A stretch of 36,724 nucleotides of DNA. It comes from CADEEV01 sp032127875. GTDB taxonomy: Bacteria; Acidobacteriota; Vicinamibacteria; Fen-336. The position numbers and the translations under genes were made by a program. Shown piece by piece: positions 24,101-31,726 of this stretch. The stretch lies in NCBI GenBank assembly GCA_032127875.1, contig JAQBHI010000141.1:1-36724 (forward strand), given 5' to 3'. The number at the start of each line of letters is the position of its first letter. The first letter of the stretch is position 1. The notes beneath the pieces were generated by a model. That model was not told the DNA's origin. It saw nothing but the letters and a program-made list of their open reading frames with translations, and searched no databases.

Positions 24101-24762
24101 AGCGCCTCGCCTTCGAGAAGGAGTCGCTGGGCTTCTTCATCACCGGCCACCCGCTCGAACGCTTCCGGGCCGAGTTGCAGCAATGGGCGACGGCCACGAC
24201 GGGCACGCTGGCCGAGCGCAGCGAGTTGCCCGAGGTGACGATCGGCGGCATCGTGACCGGGCTCCGGCTGATCAAGACCAGGAAGGGCGACCGAATGGCC
24301 TCCTTCGTTCTGGAGGATCTGGAAGGCGGAGCCGAGGCCCTGGTCTTCCCGGAAACCTACAAGAAGATCGCGGCGCGGCTGGCCGAGGACCAGGTGGTGC
24401 TGGTGAAGGCGAAGGCCGAGGTGCCGGAGGAAGGTAGGCCCCGGCTGCTGGTTTCGGAGCTGATGCCGCTCGAGCAGGCCAAGCTGGCCGAGGCGCGCTA
24501 CGTGACGATCCGGGTTCCGATCGGGCTGTGGAATCGCGGAAAGGGGGAGCGCCTCAGGGATATACTGGAATCCCATCGAGGGGACTGCCCGGTCACGCTG
24601 GAGTTGTTCCGCCCCGGGTCGTACGCCGTGGCCGTGGCCCCGAGCACCTACTACAAGGTTCGCCCGGACACGATCTTGAAGGACGAGTTGGAGTCGCTGC
24701 TGGGGCCCGGCGCCCTCATCCTCGCCCGCACGAACGGCGTTTCGCGCGAGGGAGGCATCTAG
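21133..24762 (+). CDS. dnaE: DNA polymerase III alpha subunit (replicative)
   Basis: The replicative polymerase, 1209 residues (E. coli DnaE has 1160). It opens with a PHP domain (HLHLHTEYSLLDGA, His10 and His12). The palm holds PDIDIDF with Asp413 and Asp415, and the third catalytic Asp566 in KMDFLGLRT, with spacing as in E. coli. Later come the beta-interacting and helix-hairpin-helix region (FGLAAIKNVGEGAVEAI) and an OB fold (VTIGGIVTGLRLIKTRKG). The excess length is partly a Pro/Ala/Gly-rich insert at about 829-867 encoded over a strong palindrome. Starts are GTG at 21133 or 21139. The stop is two bases before the accA GTG. Confidence 0.96.
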   Translation: MLVASPDFVHLHLHTEYSLLDGASHIDELVARAAKLEMRAVGITDHGNMFGAVAFHDACKEAGLKPILGCEIYVAPGSRHEKTMLGREEPYHHLTLLSTSDEGYHNLVKLVSLGYLEGFYYRPRIDKDLLAKHSGGLVGLSGCLAGEVAGYLQNGLEDAALNSVGQFAEIFGKDRFYLEVMDHGIELQQRVNRGLLRLRDKTGLALVATNDSHYLHKDDHQAHDVLLCIGSGKKVHESERLRFDTQEFYLKTAAEMARLFPDHPEALESTLQIAEMCDFTLKGVDSLPAFDVPAGFTTDSYFEKVARDGFEERRKVIEPLVSGGKRRYPIASYLERLEKEIGVIRRVGFAGYFLIVWDFIRYARDQRIPVGPGRGSAAGSLVAYSLKITDIDPIEGDLIFERFLNEERISPPDIDIDFCENRRGEVIEYVTRKYGRENVAQIITFGTMKSKAVIRDVARVMDMSYADADRIAKMIPFDLKMTLDKALEESPPLKEAYQKDSKVKELIDISRRLEGTTRHASTHAAGVVISPVPLTDLVPLFKGNTAEVTTQYDMKGVERIGLLKMDFLGLRTLTLIDDCVKMIAAQTGAQLEPEHFPSDDAKTYELFTAGKTRGLFQFESDGMRDILKRFKPDRLDHLTALNALYRPGPMQMIDDFIRRRHGQTKVSYEAPQLEPILQGTYGIMVYQEQVMQIASALAGYTLGEADILRKAMGKKQADVMATQKQRFLAGCKASSVPEKKAAKLWDHMEQFAGYGFNKSHSAAYAWVAYQTGYLKANAPAYFMAALLTSERANTERMVHYLGECRDMGLRVLPPDVNESAMFFTVVKRPAPAPTAAEAPPTASEAGFTPAQRAGGLGGAAEPPPAQADEVIRFGLAAIKNVGEGAVEAILRARQAGGPFQSLFDFCERVDLKAVNRRVMESFVKSGSFDSLARRRSALLGSLDRAIDAGQKQQRDREEGQSNLFGMLAPAEGQDPGGPRLSDAAEWGEGERLAFEKESLGFFITGHPLERFRAELQQWATATTGTLAERSELPEVTIGGIVTGLRLIKTRKGDRMASFVLEDLEGGAEALVFPETYKKIAARLAEDQVVLVKAKAEVPEEGRPRLLVSELMPLEQAKLAEARYVTIRVPIGLWNRGKGERLRDILESHRGDCPVTLELFRPGSYAVAVAPSTYYKVRPDTILKDELESLLGPGALILARTNGVSREGGI
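23641..23728. repeat. Palindromic element embedded in frame in dnaE
   Basis: A 9-bp perfect stem GGGGGGGGC (23700-23708) / GCCCCCCCC (23715-23723) with loop GGCAGA is preceded by smaller hairpins (CGGGA/TCCCG, and CCCGC/GCGGG around GCAGCGA). The block is unlike the surrounding gene and encodes a low-complexity linker. It resembles an inserted REP-like element that kept the frame. Confidence 0.6.
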
Positions 24763-24764
24763 TA

Positions 24765-25727
24765 GTGGCCGAAGCCGACTTCGAAGCCCCGCTGCTCGAG
24801 TTGCAGAAGCGCCTCGAGGAGTTGCGCGCCTTCCCCGGCGACCCGGCCAAGGAGAAGGCGGCGACGAAGCTGGCCCGGGAGTTCGACCAGAAGCGGCGCG
24901 AGGTCTTCGGGAAGCTGACGGCCTGGCAGAAGACCCTCGTGGCGCGCCACCCGAACCGGCCGTACACGCTCGACTACGTAGCCGCGCTGTTCACGGAATG
25001 GACCGAGATCCACGGCGATCGGCGCTTTGGCGACGACCCGGCGCTTGTCTGCGGCTTCGCCTTGTTCAAGGATCGGCCGGTGGCGCTGGTCGGTCACCAG
25101 AAGGGCCGCGACACGAAGCAGAAGATCTATCGCAATTTCGGGATGCCGAAGCCCGAGGGCTATCGCAAGGCGATGCGGGTGATGGAGCTGGCGGCCAAGT
25201 TTCGTCGGCCGATCCTCACGTTCGTGGATACGCCCGGCGCCTACCCCGGTCTCGACGCCGAGGAGCGCGGCCAGGCCGAGGCGATCGCCTGGAACCTGCG
25301 CGAGATGGCGCGGCTCGAGACGCCCGTGATCGTCACCATCACGGGCGAAGGCGGCAGCGGGGGAGCGCTCGCCATCGCGGTCGGCGATCGCGTCAACATG
25401 CTCGAGCACGCCGTGTACTCGGTGATCTCGCCTGAGGGCTGCGCTTCGATCCTGTGGCGCGACTCGGGCCGGGCCTCCGAGGCCGCAGCCGCGATGAAGA
25501 TCACGGCCACCGACCTGCTGGGTCGCGAGTTGATCGACGAGATCGTTCCCGAGCCGCCAGGCGCCGCGCACTCGGACCACGAGACGCTGTTCAGGAGCCT
25601 GGACGCCGTGTTGGAACGCCAGCTTCGCGAGCTGAGCGCGCTCGATCCGGGCTCGCTGCGAGCGTCCCGCTACGACAAGTTCCGGCAGATGGGACGCGCC
25701 GGCCGCGAGTTCCTCGAGCAGGTGTGA
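24765..25727 (+). CDS. accA: Acetyl-CoA carboxylase carboxyltransferase subunit alpha
   Basis: With AccD it transfers the carboxyl group from carboxybiotin to acetyl-CoA, making malonyl-CoA for fatty acid synthesis. The 320-residue protein has the N-terminal helical region (ELQKRLEEL...), then HPNRPYTLDYV, FTEWTEIHGDR, GHQKGRDTKQKIYRNFGMPKPEGYRKA, DTPGAYPGLDAEERGQAEAI and GEGGSGGALAI, all conserved. accD is not in the window. The start is the GTG at 24765 with GGGAGG at 24750-24755; the frame upstream belongs to dnaE antisense space. The accA-dnaE pairing is common in proteobacteria. Confidence 0.96.
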   Translation: MAEADFEAPLLELQKRLEELRAFPGDPAKEKAATKLAREFDQKRREVFGKLTAWQKTLVARHPNRPYTLDYVAALFTEWTEIHGDRRFGDDPALVCGFALFKDRPVALVGHQKGRDTKQKIYRNFGMPKPEGYRKAMRVMELAAKFRRPILTFVDTPGAYPGLDAEERGQAEAIAWNLREMARLETPVIVTITGEGGSGGALAIAVGDRVNMLEHAVYSVISPEGCASILWRDSGRASEAAAAMKITATDLLGRELIDEIVPEPPGAAHSDHETLFRSLDAVLERQLRELSALDPGSLRASRYDKFRQMGRAGREFLEQV

Positions 25728-25975
25728 GCCTCCCGGTCGATCCCGAGCGGCTTCGCAAGCAGTTTCCAACGCTCTCCGACGAGGACCTTTTGGCCTATGT
25801 CGAAGTGACCAGGCGGGTGCTCGCCGAGCCGCAGGCGAAGGGCAAGGCGATGCGCGCCATCCTGGAATCGGGGCGGGCGGCCCGCAGCAGGCCTGCGGCC
25901 GAGCGCAGCGCGGACGAGCGCCTGCACGTTCGTTATCTCGAGGCGGTCGACAAGATGCAAGGGCGTCTCTCGTAG
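25724..25975 (+). CDS. Conserved-looking 83-residue protein of unknown function
   Basis: I do not recognise this protein. It is 83 residues, soluble and mostly helical, with an acidic/basic pattern: RLRKQFPTLSDEDLLAYVEVTRRVL, then a charged KGKAMRAIL helix, an Arg/Ala-rich linker, and a final helix HVRYLEAVDKMQGRL. There is no signal peptide or cysteine. The GTG start lies in a GTGA overlap with the accA stop, so it is translated with accA. The tight coupling and plain codon use argue that it is real. It could be a partner of AccA, of the next gene's LPS-export proteins, or unrelated. Confidence 0.65.
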   Translation: MSLPVDPERLRKQFPTLSDEDLLAYVEVTRRVLAEPQAKGKAMRAILESGRAARSRPAAERSADERLHVRYLEAVDKMQGRLS

Positions 25976-26016
25976 CAAGCCAGCTTCGCGGGCGCGCACG
26001 GTAGAATCGGAAGCGG

Positions 26017-28008
26017 ATGAACATCAAGGCCGTGCGCGTCGCGCTCGTCGCCCTGGGCGTCGCGCTGATCGCGGCGGTCCTGCTGACATTGCGGCGGCCC
26101 GCTGCTCCGCCGACCCCGCCGCCCCGCCCGCCCGATCGGCCCGCGACCGAGACCCGGCAGAGCGGGCTCGTGTATCGGATCTTCAAGCTTGGCCGTGAGC
26201 GGGTGACGATCGAGGCCGAGACGATGGTCTCCCGCGAGGGCGAGGCGATGCATCTCAAGGGCGTGAACGCGAAGTCCCTGTACATCGCGAACGGCGAGGA
26301 GGGCACGGTCACGATCCGCTCGGACGAGGGCGTCTACAACGAATCGCAGGAGCGCTTCGCCTTCAAGGGCCACGTGAAGATCACGACGGAAGATGGCTTC
26401 GATATCGAGACCGACAGCCTCAACTACCGCGGCGAACATGGCATCGCGAAGACCGATGCCCCCACCCGCTACAAGCGGGGGAACGTCTCGGGGAGTTCGA
26501 AGGGCGTCGAGTACGCGGCCGAATCCGGGCGCATCCTGATGCCAGCCGAGGTGTCCTTCCGGATCGAGAACGAGCACGGGAAGCCGCCGGCCCTGGTGAG
26601 GAGCGAGCACGCGGTTGCGTTCCGGAAGCGCGGCATGCTGCGCTTCCACGGCGACGTGGCCGTGGACCAGGGGCGAGACCAGTTGCGCTCGGACGAGCTG
26701 GCCCTCTCCTTCGATCCCCAGAGCCAGATCCTGAGGCGGGCGACGGCGCAGGGAGGCGTGAGCCTCAAGACGAGCGGGGCTAGCGTGGTGCCAGGCGCGC
26801 CCGGCGGGCCCGGCATGGGCAACTCCTCGCGAGATCTGCGCTCGCAACGCCTGGTGATGAACTTTCGCGCCGACCGGAGCCTGCGACAGGCCGTGGCCTC
26901 GGGCGATGCTGACCTGCGCGTGCTGCCCGGTCCCGGCCAGCGTCCGGAACGCCGCCGCGTGCAGGCGCAGGCGCTGACCTTCGATTTCGACCACGCAGGC
27001 CGTGCCGTGCGGGCGAAGGGTCAAAAACGCTGCGTGATGGTCTCGGAGCCGATCGGGAAGCCGAGCGAGGCCGGCACCGTCCATGCCGACGCATTTCAGG
27101 CCTGGCTCGATCCCGAGAGCGGCGAGGCTACCCGCATCGATTTCAAGAAGAACGTCTCGTTCGAACGCAAGGGCGCGCAGGCCACCGCCGGCTTCGCGCG
27201 CTACACCGGTGACGGCACGCTGCATCTCGAGAAGCAACCGAAGATCCGGGAGGTGGGTGGCGACCTGACGGCCAGGGCGATCGAAGTGGGCACCCAGACG
27301 GGCAACCTGGACGCCCGCGGTGATGTTCGCCACCTGCTGCGACGCGAGCCCGGCGCTGGACGGACCGGATTGCTGTCCGGCGAGGATGCGCCGACGCTCG
27401 TCACGTGCCAGGTTTTCCTGTACGAGTCGGCCAGTCATGCTGCCCACTACCAGGACGGCGCGCTGCTGCGTTCGGGTCGCGACGAGGTAAGGGCCCCGAA
27501 GCTGCTCGTGGAACAGGACGCGCAGGGCTCCCGGCGGCTCACCGGGACCGAAGGCGTCGTCTCGCTGCTGCACCCCAAGCCAAGGCAGCCCGGGGGGCCC
27601 GAGGGCGCCCCGATCGAGGGCCGCGGCCAGCGCATGGTCTATGACGAGGGCGCCGGTCGGATCCAGTACAACGGGGACGTCTCGATCCGCCAGGGCGACA
27701 TCGTCACGAAGAGCCCGAGGGCCACCATCACGCTCAGCGCGGACGGGACGGGCATGCAGAAGCTGGTGGCCGGCGAACCGCTGGAGGTCGCCCAGGGCTC
27801 GCGCAAGGCCACCGGCCGGCGCGGCGTCTACACCCCGGAGAACGAGACCATGGTCATGACAGGCGACCCCGTCACGCTGATCGACGGCAACCGCCAGAGC
27901 CAGGGCCGTTCTTTGACGTTCAAGGTAGGCGACGATACGATCCTCGTGGATGGCGAAGAGGAAGGGCGCACCGAGACGATCTTGAAGACGGAGCCTGCTC
28001 CGCAGTGA
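26017..28008 (+). CDS. LptC-LptA fusion, periplasmic LPS-transport protein
   Basis: A 663-residue protein with one N-terminal membrane anchor (about 6-25), a Pro-rich linker, and then a long series of beta-jellyroll OstA-type repeats. The first part (GLVYRIFKLGRERVTIEAETMVSR, then EGVYNESQERFAFKGHVKITTEDGFDIETDSLNYR) is LptC-like. The end (GQRMVYDEGAGRIQYNGDVSIRQGDIVTKSPRATITLS, then GVYTPENETMVMTGDPVTLIDGNRQSQGRSLTF) is LptA-like. LptC and LptA normally are separate 190- and 185-residue proteins, so the middle of over 300 residues is expanded. Such a protein could bridge the whole periplasm. lptB follows immediately with a GTGA overlap, confirming the role. No symbol is given because it covers two genes. 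Confidence 0.88.
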   Translation: MNIKAVRVALVALGVALIAAVLLTLRRPAAPPTPPPRPPDRPATETRQSGLVYRIFKLGRERVTIEAETMVSREGEAMHLKGVNAKSLYIANGEEGTVTIRSDEGVYNESQERFAFKGHVKITTEDGFDIETDSLNYRGEHGIAKTDAPTRYKRGNVSGSSKGVEYAAESGRILMPAEVSFRIENEHGKPPALVRSEHAVAFRKRGMLRFHGDVAVDQGRDQLRSDELALSFDPQSQILRRATAQGGVSLKTSGASVVPGAPGGPGMGNSSRDLRSQRLVMNFRADRSLRQAVASGDADLRVLPGPGQRPERRRVQAQALTFDFDHAGRAVRAKGQKRCVMVSEPIGKPSEAGTVHADAFQAWLDPESGEATRIDFKKNVSFERKGAQATAGFARYTGDGTLHLEKQPKIREVGGDLTARAIEVGTQTGNLDARGDVRHLLRREPGAGRTGLLSGEDAPTLVTCQVFLYESASHAAHYQDGALLRSGRDEVRAPKLLVEQDAQGSRRLTGTEGVVSLLHPKPRQPGGPEGAPIEGRGQRMVYDEGAGRIQYNGDVSIRQGDIVTKSPRATITLSADGTGMQKLVAGEPLEVAQGSRKATGRRGVYTPENETMVMTGDPVTLIDGNRQSQGRSLTFKVGDDTILVDGEEEGRTETILKTEPAPQ

Positions 28009-28739
28009 GCCTGCTCGAAGCCCGCGCCCTCACCAAGACCTACGGCCAGCGCGTGGTGGTGAACCATGTCGACCTCGGCATTCGCGAGGGCGAGGTGGTC
28101 GGCCTGCTGGGGCCAAACGGGGCGGGCAAGACCACCACCTTCTACATGGTCGTGGGTCTCGCGCGACCCGACTCCGGCCGGGTCTTCCTAGGCGACCGCG
28201 ACATCACCGCGCTGCCGATGTACCAGCGCGCCCGTGCCGGGATCGGTTATCTGCCGCAGGAGGCCAGCGTCTTTCGCAAATTGAGCGCCGAACAGAACGT
28301 CACCGCCATCCTCGAGACGCTGGGCCTGCCCCCGGGAGAACAGCGCCAGAGGGCGCGAGCGCTGCTCGAGGAGCTGGGCATCCAGGCCATCGCGAAGCAG
28401 CCGGCCTATACGCTTTCGGGCGGCGAGCGTCGCCGCCTGGAGATCTGCCGAGCTCTCGCGACCGCGCCTTCGTTCATGCTTCTCGACGAGCCCTTCGCGG
28501 GCATCGATCCGATCGCGGTGGGCGACATCCAGGCCTTGATTCAGCATCTCAGGAAGCGCGGGATCGGGGTCTTGATCACCGATCACAATGTGCGAGAGAC
28601 CTTGAAAATCACCGACCGCGCCTATATCCTCACGGACGGCGAGGTATTTCGCTCCGGAACCCCGGAGCAGCTCGCTGCCGACGAAGACGTGCGTCGGGTG
28701 TACCTGGGCGAGTCGTTCCGACTGGACGAGGCACACTAA
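28005..28739 (+). CDS. lptB: LPS-export ABC transporter ATP-binding protein LptB
   Basis: The ATPase that powers LPS extraction from the inner membrane through LptFG. The 244 residues carry Walker A GPNGAGKT (36-43), Q-loop Gln85 (LPQEASVFRKL), signature LSGGERRR (137-144), Walker B FMLLDEPFAGID with Glu162, and switch His194 (ITDHNVRETL). The PQEASVFRKLS and RYLAY/LGESF-type endings identify LptB rather than a general transporter. The GTG start lies in a GTGA overlap with the LptC-LptA gene. lptF and lptG are not in the window. The next gene is rpoN, the widely conserved lptB-rpoN order. Confidence 0.96.
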   Translation: MSLLEARALTKTYGQRVVVNHVDLGIREGEVVGLLGPNGAGKTTTFYMVVGLARPDSGRVFLGDRDITALPMYQRARAGIGYLPQEASVFRKLSAEQNVTAILETLGLPPGEQRQRARALLEELGIQAIAKQPAYTLSGGERRRLEICRALATAPSFMLLDEPFAGIDPIAVGDIQALIQHLRKRGIGVLITDHNVRETLKITDRAYILTDGEVFRSGTPEQLAADEDVRRVYLGESFRLDEAH

Positions 28740-28752
28740 GGAAACGTAGCCC

Positions 28753-30180
28753 TTGGCCATCCTGCAAAAGCTGGGTCTCTCGACACGCCTGTCGCAGCGG
28801 CTGATCCTCACACCTTCGCTGCAGCAGGCGATCAAGCTGCTGCCTCTCACGACTCTCGAGCTGGCCGAAGTCCTCGAGCAGGAGGTTATGGAGAACCCGC
28901 TGCTCGAGGAGGTTCCCGTCGAGGAGAAGCTCTCCGCCGACGAAGTGGCGAACCAGGAGGCCGGGGAGGAAGCCGAGCGCAGCGATCCCTTGAAGGACCT
29001 CGACATCGAGAAGTTCTTCGAGGACTACCTCGACGACCGCGGCGAGCGCCGGCCGAGGAGCGCCGACATCCCCGAGATGCCTCCCATCGAGAACACCCTC
29101 ACCGAGTCGCCCGATCTTTACGATCACCTTTCCTGGCAGCTTCGGATGTCGGTTTCCGACGAGCTGATCCTCGAGATCGGCGAAGCCATCATCCACAATC
29201 TCGACGAGGACGGGATGCTGTGCGCCTCGGTGGATGAGATCGCGAACATGGGGCCGTTTCCGATGGCCGAGATCGAGAAGGCGCTGCGCGTCGTGCAGGC
29301 GCTGGATCCCCCCGGCGTGGCGGCCCGCGACCTCTCCGAGTGCCTGCGGCTGCAGCTCGGGCAGCTGGGGCTCGAAGGATCGCCGACCGACGTCATGGTC
29401 CGGGACCATCTGAAACAGCTCCAGAGCCATCAATACGCAGAGATCGGGCGTCAAATGGGGCTCTCGCCGGACGACGTCTCGCATCACCTCGAGATCATCA
29501 AGCGCCTCGACCCCAAGCCGGGCAGCAAGTACAGCCCCGACAACTCGACCTACGTGTTGCCCGACGTGTACGTCGTGAAGGAGGGCGACGACTACAAGGT
29601 CGTGCTCAACGACGACGGCCTCCCCAAACTGCGGATCAGCTCCACCTATCGGCGCATGCTCGACAACCGCGAGGGCAATTCCGAGGAGACCCGCAACTAT
29701 GTGAAGGACAAGCTGCGCAGCGCGCTGTGGCTCTTGAAGAGCGTCGATCAGCGCCAGCGCACCATCTACAAGGTCTCGGAGTCGATCGTGAAGCACCAGC
29801 GCGGCTTTCTCGACCACGGTGTTGCGCAGCTGCGGCCGCTGGTGCTGCGCGACGTGGCGAACGACATCGGTATGCACGAGTCGACGGTCTCGCGCGTGGT
29901 GGCGAACAAGTACATGCACACGCCGCGCGGCGTCTACGAACTGCGCTTCTTCTTTCACAGCGGGATCACCTCCAACATGGGCGAGGCGATCAGCTCGGTC
30001 AGCATCAAGGACCGCATCCGCAAGATGATCGAGAGCGAAGACGCTGCGCGGCCGCTCTCGGATTCGCAGATCGCCGAGACGCTGGGGCGCAGCGGCCTGC
30101 CGCTGGCACGCCGCACCGTCGCGAAGTACCGTGAGGAACTGCGCATCCCTCCCTCGAACCTGCGCAGATCGGTCCATTAG
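28753..30180 (+). CDS. rpoN: RNA polymerase sigma-54 factor
   Basis: Directs RNA polymerase to -24/-12 promoters and needs AAA+ activators. The 475-residue protein has region I (Gln/Leu-rich: LSQRLILTPSLQQAIKLLPL), an acidic linker, the core-binding region, the HTH region (DIGMHESTVSRVVANKYMHTPRG) and the RpoN box ARRTVAKYRE at 452-461, fully conserved. The start is TTG at 28753 with AAGGAAA at 28738-28744. It lies between lptB and hpf, the usual neighbourhood. The large NtrY-type kinase in this window is a possible member of the same regulon, since NtrX-type regulators often act with sigma-54. Confidence 0.97.
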   Translation: MAILQKLGLSTRLSQRLILTPSLQQAIKLLPLTTLELAEVLEQEVMENPLLEEVPVEEKLSADEVANQEAGEEAERSDPLKDLDIEKFFEDYLDDRGERRPRSADIPEMPPIENTLTESPDLYDHLSWQLRMSVSDELILEIGEAIIHNLDEDGMLCASVDEIANMGPFPMAEIEKALRVVQALDPPGVAARDLSECLRLQLGQLGLEGSPTDVMVRDHLKQLQSHQYAEIGRQMGLSPDDVSHHLEIIKRLDPKPGSKYSPDNSTYVLPDVYVVKEGDDYKVVLNDDGLPKLRISSTYRRMLDNREGNSEETRNYVKDKLRSALWLLKSVDQRQRTIYKVSESIVKHQRGFLDHGVAQLRPLVLRDVANDIGMHESTVSRVVANKYMHTPRGVYELRFFFHSGITSNMGEAISSVSIKDRIRKMIESEDAARPLSDSQIAETLGRSGLPLARRTVAKYREELRIPPSNLRRSVH

Positions 30181-30203
30181 TTCAGGAAGGCGGAGGTGGC
30201 ACG

Positions 30204-30752
30204 ATGAGGATCGAGTACACGGGACGCCAGACCGATGTACCGAACGAACTGCGCGCCCTGGCCGAGAAGAAGCTCCACAAGCTGTCCCGCGTGCTGCACG
30301 GGATCACCGACGCGCACGTCGTGCTGGCCGCAGACAAGCGCCGGCATATCGCAGAGGTCAGCGTGTGCTCGCCGCAACTCGTGCTGGCCGCGACCGAGGC
30401 CTCGGCCGACCCCGGCAACTCGCTCGCCAGCGTGATCGAGAAGCTGACGCGGCAAGCGCAGCGGCAGATGGGCAAGCGCCAGCAGCGCAAGCGGCGCGGC
30501 CCGCCGAAGGGCACGAGCCGCTGGCAGAAGGGGGCGGCTGAGGCAGTTCCCGAAGCGGCAGGCGAGCGTTCGACGCGCATCGTCAGGAGCCGGCGCTTCG
30601 TGGCGAAGCCGATGACCGTCGAGGAGGCGGCGCTCGAGATCGGCGCTAGCGGCGAGGGTTTGCTGGTGTTTCGCAACGCCGGCACCGAGCGCGTGAGCGT
30701 GCTGTTTCGGCGCCGGGATGGTCACCTCGGGTTGATCGAGCCCGAGGCCTGA
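30204..30752 (+). CDS. hpf: Ribosome hibernation-promoting factor, long form
   Basis: Binds the decoding centre of idle ribosomes; the long form also makes 100S ribosome dimers. The 182-residue protein has the N-terminal S30AE domain (RIEYTGRQTDVPNELRALAEKKLHKL) and a C-terminal dimerisation domain (RSRRFVAKPMTVEEAALEI, then GLLVFRNAGTERVSVLFRRRDGHLGLIEP). The 40-residue basic linker is normal for the long form. The ATG has GGAGG upstream. The gene always follows rpoN in many proteobacteria, and its position before hprK matches. Confidence 0.95.
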   Translation: MRIEYTGRQTDVPNELRALAEKKLHKLSRVLHGITDAHVVLAADKRRHIAEVSVCSPQLVLAATEASADPGNSLASVIEKLTRQAQRQMGKRQQRKRRGPPKGTSRWQKGAAEAVPEAAGERSTRIVRSRRFVAKPMTVEEAALEIGASGEGLLVFRNAGTERVSVLFRRRDGHLGLIEPEA

Positions 30753-30757
30753 GCCGA

Positions 30758-31726
30758 GTGGCCCGCCGGCGCCCGGCTCTCGCCCGCAAAGCGCCCGTCG
30801 TCCCCGTCGAAGCCTTGACCGGCGCCCAGGCCACGGGGCTGGGGCTGCGCCTGGTGGCCGGGAGCGCGGGCCTCAAGCGCGGCATCCTGCTTTCGCGCGT
30901 GCAGCGTCCGGGGCTGGCGCTGACGGGTCACACCGACTACATCCGCTACGGGCGGGTGCAGATCATGGGCGGCAGCGAGATGAGCTTCCTGCGCCGGCTC
31001 AAGCCCGACGCGCGGGCCGCGATCCTGCGCAAGCTGTGTCGCCGCAAGATCTCCTGTTTCGTGGTCACGAAGGCCTTGAGGCCGCCTCCCGAGCTGCTGG
31101 CCGAGGCCGAGCGGCGGGGCATCCCGCTGCTGCTGACGCGACTCGAGTCGACGCTCCTGATCAAGCAGCTCTCAGCCTTCCTGGACGAGCGGCTGGCGGA
31201 GCGCGTCCATCAGCACTCGGTGCTGATGGACGTGTTTGGGCTGGGGGTGCTGATCACGGGGGAGAGCGGGATCGGCAAGTCGGAGTGCGCCCTCGACCTG
31301 GTAGACCGCGGCCACCGGATGGTCGCCGACGACGTGGTCGAAATCAAGAAGATGGGCGACGCGCTTTATGGCTCCTCGCCGGAGCTGACGCGCTATCACA
31401 TGGAGCTGCGCGGCCTCGGCGTGCTCAACATCAAGGACCTGTACGGCGTCTCGGCGATCCGTCTCTCCAAGCGCCTGGAGCTGGTCGTCAACCTCGAACG
31501 CTGGGAGAGTGGCCGCGAGTATGATCGGCTCGGGCTGCGCAACGAGAGCCTGGACATCCTGGGCCTGCCGCTGCCGCTGATCCGCATGCCCGTCGCGCCG
31601 GGCCGGAACATTGCCCTGCTGGTCGAGGTGGCTTCCCGAAATCAGCTCTTGAAGGATCGTGGCTACGACGCCGCCCGGCGCCTCGCCGAGCGCGTCGACG
31701 CGCTCATCCAGAGCGGCGAGGCGTGA
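30758..31726 (+). CDS. hprK: HPr kinase/phosphorylase
   Basis: Phosphorylates and dephosphorylates Ser46 of HPr in answer to metabolites. The 322-residue protein has an N-terminal regulatory domain (LVAGSAGLKRGI, RPGLALTGHTDYIRYGRVQI), the P-loop GESGIGKS (168-175), the general-base region with His153, ADDVVEI with Asp191/192, and the signature ELRGLGVLNIKDLYG and PVAPGRN. All catalytic residues are visible. The GTG start is five bases after hpf. Its target Ser46 is present in the HPr encoded four genes further on. The stop overlaps the rapZ GTG. Confidence 0.95.
   Translation: MARRRPALARKAPVVPVEALTGAQATGLGLRLVAGSAGLKRGILLSRVQRPGLALTGHTDYIRYGRVQIMGGSEMSFLRRLKPDARAAILRKLCRRKISCFVVTKALRPPPELLAEAERRGIPLLLTRLESTLLIKQLSAFLDERLAERVHQHSVLMDVFGLGVLITGESGIGKSECALDLVDRGHRMVADDVVEIKKMGDALYGSSPELTRYHMELRGLGVLNIKDLYGVSAIRLSKRLELVVNLERWESGREYDRLGLRNESLDILGLPLPLIRMPVAPGRNIALLVEVASRNQLLKDRGYDAARRLAERVDALIQSGEA

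Noticed and set aside
24759..27573. Two long minus-strand frames across accA and the LptC-LptA gene
   Set aside because: No recognisable domain; codon positions are the complement of the real genes.
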